DNA of 64,000 bases from Streptantibioticus_A sp037034305 (GTDB lineage Bacteria; Actinomycetota; Actinomycetes; Streptomycetales; Streptomycetaceae): contig JBAGJY010000011.1 of assembly GCA_037034305.1 (NCBI GenBank), forward strand, positions 62,001 through 126,000. Reading direction: 5' to 3'. A program made the translations under genes and the position numbers. The notes under the pieces were generated by a model. It was not told where the DNA came from. It saw nothing but the letters and a program-made list of their open reading frames with translations, and made no database searches. This document shows, piece after piece, positions 62,400 through 64,000 of this stretch. The number at the start of each line of letters is the position of its first letter. The stretch's first letter is position 1.

Positions 62400-64000
62400 T
62401 TACTTTCACGCAGGCGCACGAGCGCGCCGAGGCCTGGGTCAACGGTGACGTACCGGCGTACGAGCGCCGCGAGGTTCGGGTGCGGGAGTTCGACCTGGGC
62501 TATGTGGTGTGGGCCGAGGACCGCGAGGACGGGCCGACGTCCGACGGCGCCCGGTCGCGGCTGGTGATAGCCCGCGAGGACGGCCGCACCACGCTGTGGC
62601 CCGCGCTGCCGGTCGACGAGGTGATCCGCAGCTACGAGTTGGTGTACGGGACCCCGCGGCAGCCCGAGCCGGAGGCGGCGGCCGAGCCGCCCAAGCGGCT
62701 TGACCTGGAGGCGACTTCGTTCCTGCTGAGCCCGCCGGAGTGGCTGCAGGAAGCAGCCGACAAGCTGGGCATCCCGGACAACCGCCGCACTTCCGGCAAG
62801 GCTGTCGAGGACAACTCCGGCGCGCCGCAGCCGGATTCGGCGGACGGCCGCCAGCCGACGGACACCGGCTCGCTCGCCACGACCGGCTCGGCGGCCACCC
62901 CGCCGCCCACCGCCCCCGCCGCGGCCACCCCTTGGGCGGACGCCAACGCCGACTCGGGCGACTTCGCCGCCGCCGCGTCCGTCGCACCGCCCGCGACCGT
63001 GCTGGCGCCGCCGGTCAGCGGTGTCGACGCACCGGACACCCCGCCGCCGGGTGCCCGCCCGGAGGCCAAGACCGAACTGCTGCCCAGCGGCAGCGCGTTG
63101 CCGCCCACCCGGGTGGCGCCCGCCATCGACGCCCCGGCCAGCGGCGGCCCGGCCGCGCCCGTGCCGCCCGCCGCGAACACCCCGCCGCCGGGCTGGAACG
63201 CACCCGGCGCCCAGGGCCTTTCGCAGCTGCCGCCGCCCACCGGGCCGTCGGTGCACGCCACGCCGCCGCCCGGCTGGCTCTCCGCGGGCGACATCGCGGA
63301 CGCCGAGACGTCCAAGGCGATGCCGCCGCCGCGCGGCCACACCCCGCCACCCGCCGCACCGGGCGCGCCCACGCCGCCCCCGGCCGCACCGGGCGGCTAT
63401 GTCGCCACTCAGTTGGTGCCGTCACTGGACGCCGCCGGTCCCACGCCGCCGCCCCCGCCGGGTGCGCCGACGCCGTCGCCGGGCGGGCCCGGAACGCCCC
63501 CGCCGCCCCTGGGTGCGGGCGGTGGCAGCCATGCCGCCGCCACGGTGCTGGCCAGCCCGTCGGACCTGCCGGGCGGTCCGGCCGGTCGCGGCACCCCGCC
63601 GCCCCCGCCCCCGCCGCCGCCCGGAGTCGGTGCTCCCGGCCGGGCCGGGGCCACCCCGCCGCCCCCGCCGCCCGCCCCGGGCACACCGCCCCCGGCGCAC
63701 GCCGCCGCCACGATGCTCGCCACGCCCCAGGGCGGCCCCGGCACGCCCCCGCCTCCGCCGCCCGGCGCGGTACCGGGCGGCCCCGGCATGCCCCCGCCCC
63801 CGCCCCCGCCGCCCGGCGCGGCACCGGGCGGCCACGGCACGCCGCCGCCGGGTGCCCCCGGCGGCTACGGCTTCCCGCAGCCGCCGCAGGGGGTGCCGGT
63901 GGTCGGTCCCGGCTACATGGCCGTACTGCGCTACCGCGCGAACGACGGTTCGGAGCAGCAGATCATCCGCCGCTCCGCGCCCGGCACGCCGCACCCGGAG
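62396..64000 (+). CDS. YrhB-like N-domain with very long proline-rich region, 3' end outside window
   Basis: The frame is open for 535 codons to the window edge. The first 85 residues (AHERAEAWVNGDVPAYERRE, VWAEDREDGP, LWPALPVDEVIRSYE) look like a YrhB/Imm35-type immunity fold. About 410 residues follow rich in Pro, Ala and Gly with many TPPPP units, a disordered linker. A folded domain begins near residue 500 (VVGPGYMAVLRYRANDGSEQ). In related Streptomyces clusters the far C-terminus is a SUKH-4 or deaminase domain, which cannot be checked here. The GTG start overlaps the upstream stop. Confidence 0.75.
   Translation, partial: MITFTQAHERAEAWVNGDVPAYERREVRVREFDLGYVVWAEDREDGPTSDGARSRLVIAREDGRTTLWPALPVDEVIRSYELVYGTPRQPEPEAAAEPPKRLDLEATSFLLSPPEWLQEAADKLGIPDNRRTSGKAVEDNSGAPQPDSADGRQPTDTGSLATTGSAATPPPTAPAAATPWADANADSGDFAAAASVAPPATVLAPPVSGVDAPDTPPPGARPEAKTELLPSGSALPPTRVAPAIDAPASGGPAAPVPPAANTPPPGWNAPGAQGLSQLPPPTGPSVHATPPPGWLSAGDIADAETSKAMPPPRGHTPPPAAPGAPTPPPAAPGGYVATQLVPSLDAAGPTPPPPPGAPTPSPGGPGTPPPPLGAGGGSHAAATVLASPSDLPGGPAGRGTPPPPPPPPPGVGAPGRAGATPPPPPPAPGTPPPAHAAATMLATPQGGPGTPPPPPPGAVPGGPGMPPPPPPPPGAAPGGHGTPPPGAPGGYGFPQPPQGVPVVGPGYMAVLRYRANDGSEQQIIRRSAPGTPHPE

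Noticed and set aside
63350..63900. Cytosine-rich repeats suggesting a satellite or CRISPR array
   Set aside because: In frame they encode the TPPPPP-type linker of the YrhB-like protein. No regular spacers are present.

Overview
This is a high-GC actinobacterial chromosome segment, almost certainly Streptomyces. The evidence is G/C-saturated third codon positions, frequent GTG starts in ATGA/GTGA overlaps, an AfsR/SARP regulator, bacterial protein O-mannosyltransferase (pmt), a resuscitation-promoting factor, TamR/Tam, and the core block glmU-prs-rplY-pth-ppc.

Layout. (1) 1-9.3 kb: the tail of a Baeyer-Villiger-type monooxygenase overlapping an SDR, a small ORF with a strong terminator, an AfsR-like regulator, a tricorn protease and a beta-lactamase-fold hydrolase. 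(2) 9.3-11.1 kb: a MecA_N-type penicillin-binding protein, which would normally lie next to pmt. (3) 11.13-27.57 kb: an actinomycete integrative and conjugative element (AICE) of about 16.4 kb. It is inserted in the 3' end of pmt, a protein-coding gene, rather than in a tRNA gene. An 89-bp imperfect repeat of the pmt 3' end flanks it. From the left it carries int, xis, a DnaB-N/DUF3987 replication gene, three small spread/membrane genes, a palindrome cluster, an FtsK-like tra gene, a DUF2637 coiled-coil gene and a DUF6284-like gene. A GntR repressor with twin palindromic operators follows, then accessory genes: a membrane protein, an HNH-like protein, two paralogous small proteins, a PrimPol-like protein, an XRE regulator and a phosphotransferase. 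(4) 27.5-37.1 kb: the restored pmt, then rsmI, a zinc-ribbon gene, tatD, rpf, rsmA, ispE and an ABC-F gene. (5) 37.3-47.1 kb: a PQQ-propeller membrane protein, two LuxR-type response regulators (one lacking its phospho-acceptor), a sodium:solute symporter with a small partner, and galTEK. (6) 47.1-51.4 kb: tamR/tam, an acyl desaturase with its TetR regulator, an HTH protein and tRNA-Gln. (7) 51.5-58.3 kb: glmU, prs, rplY, pth and convergent ppc. (8) 58.5-64 kb: an orphan NarL-type kinase, then a polymorphic-toxin/immunity-like cluster (YwqJ-like deaminase, SUKH-3, a WHH-like/SUKH fusion, and a YrhB-like proline-rich protein running off the window).

The housekeeping genes link cell-wall precursor supply (GlmU, Prs, IspE, PBP, Rpf), translation quality (RsmI, RsmA, Pth, RplY, ABC-F) and carbon flux (Gal, Tam, Ppc). 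The AICE uses the 3' end of pmt as its chromosomal address and replaces the last codons, so the host protein stays intact. Base composition also flips strand bias sharply near 50.5 kb, independent of gene orientation.
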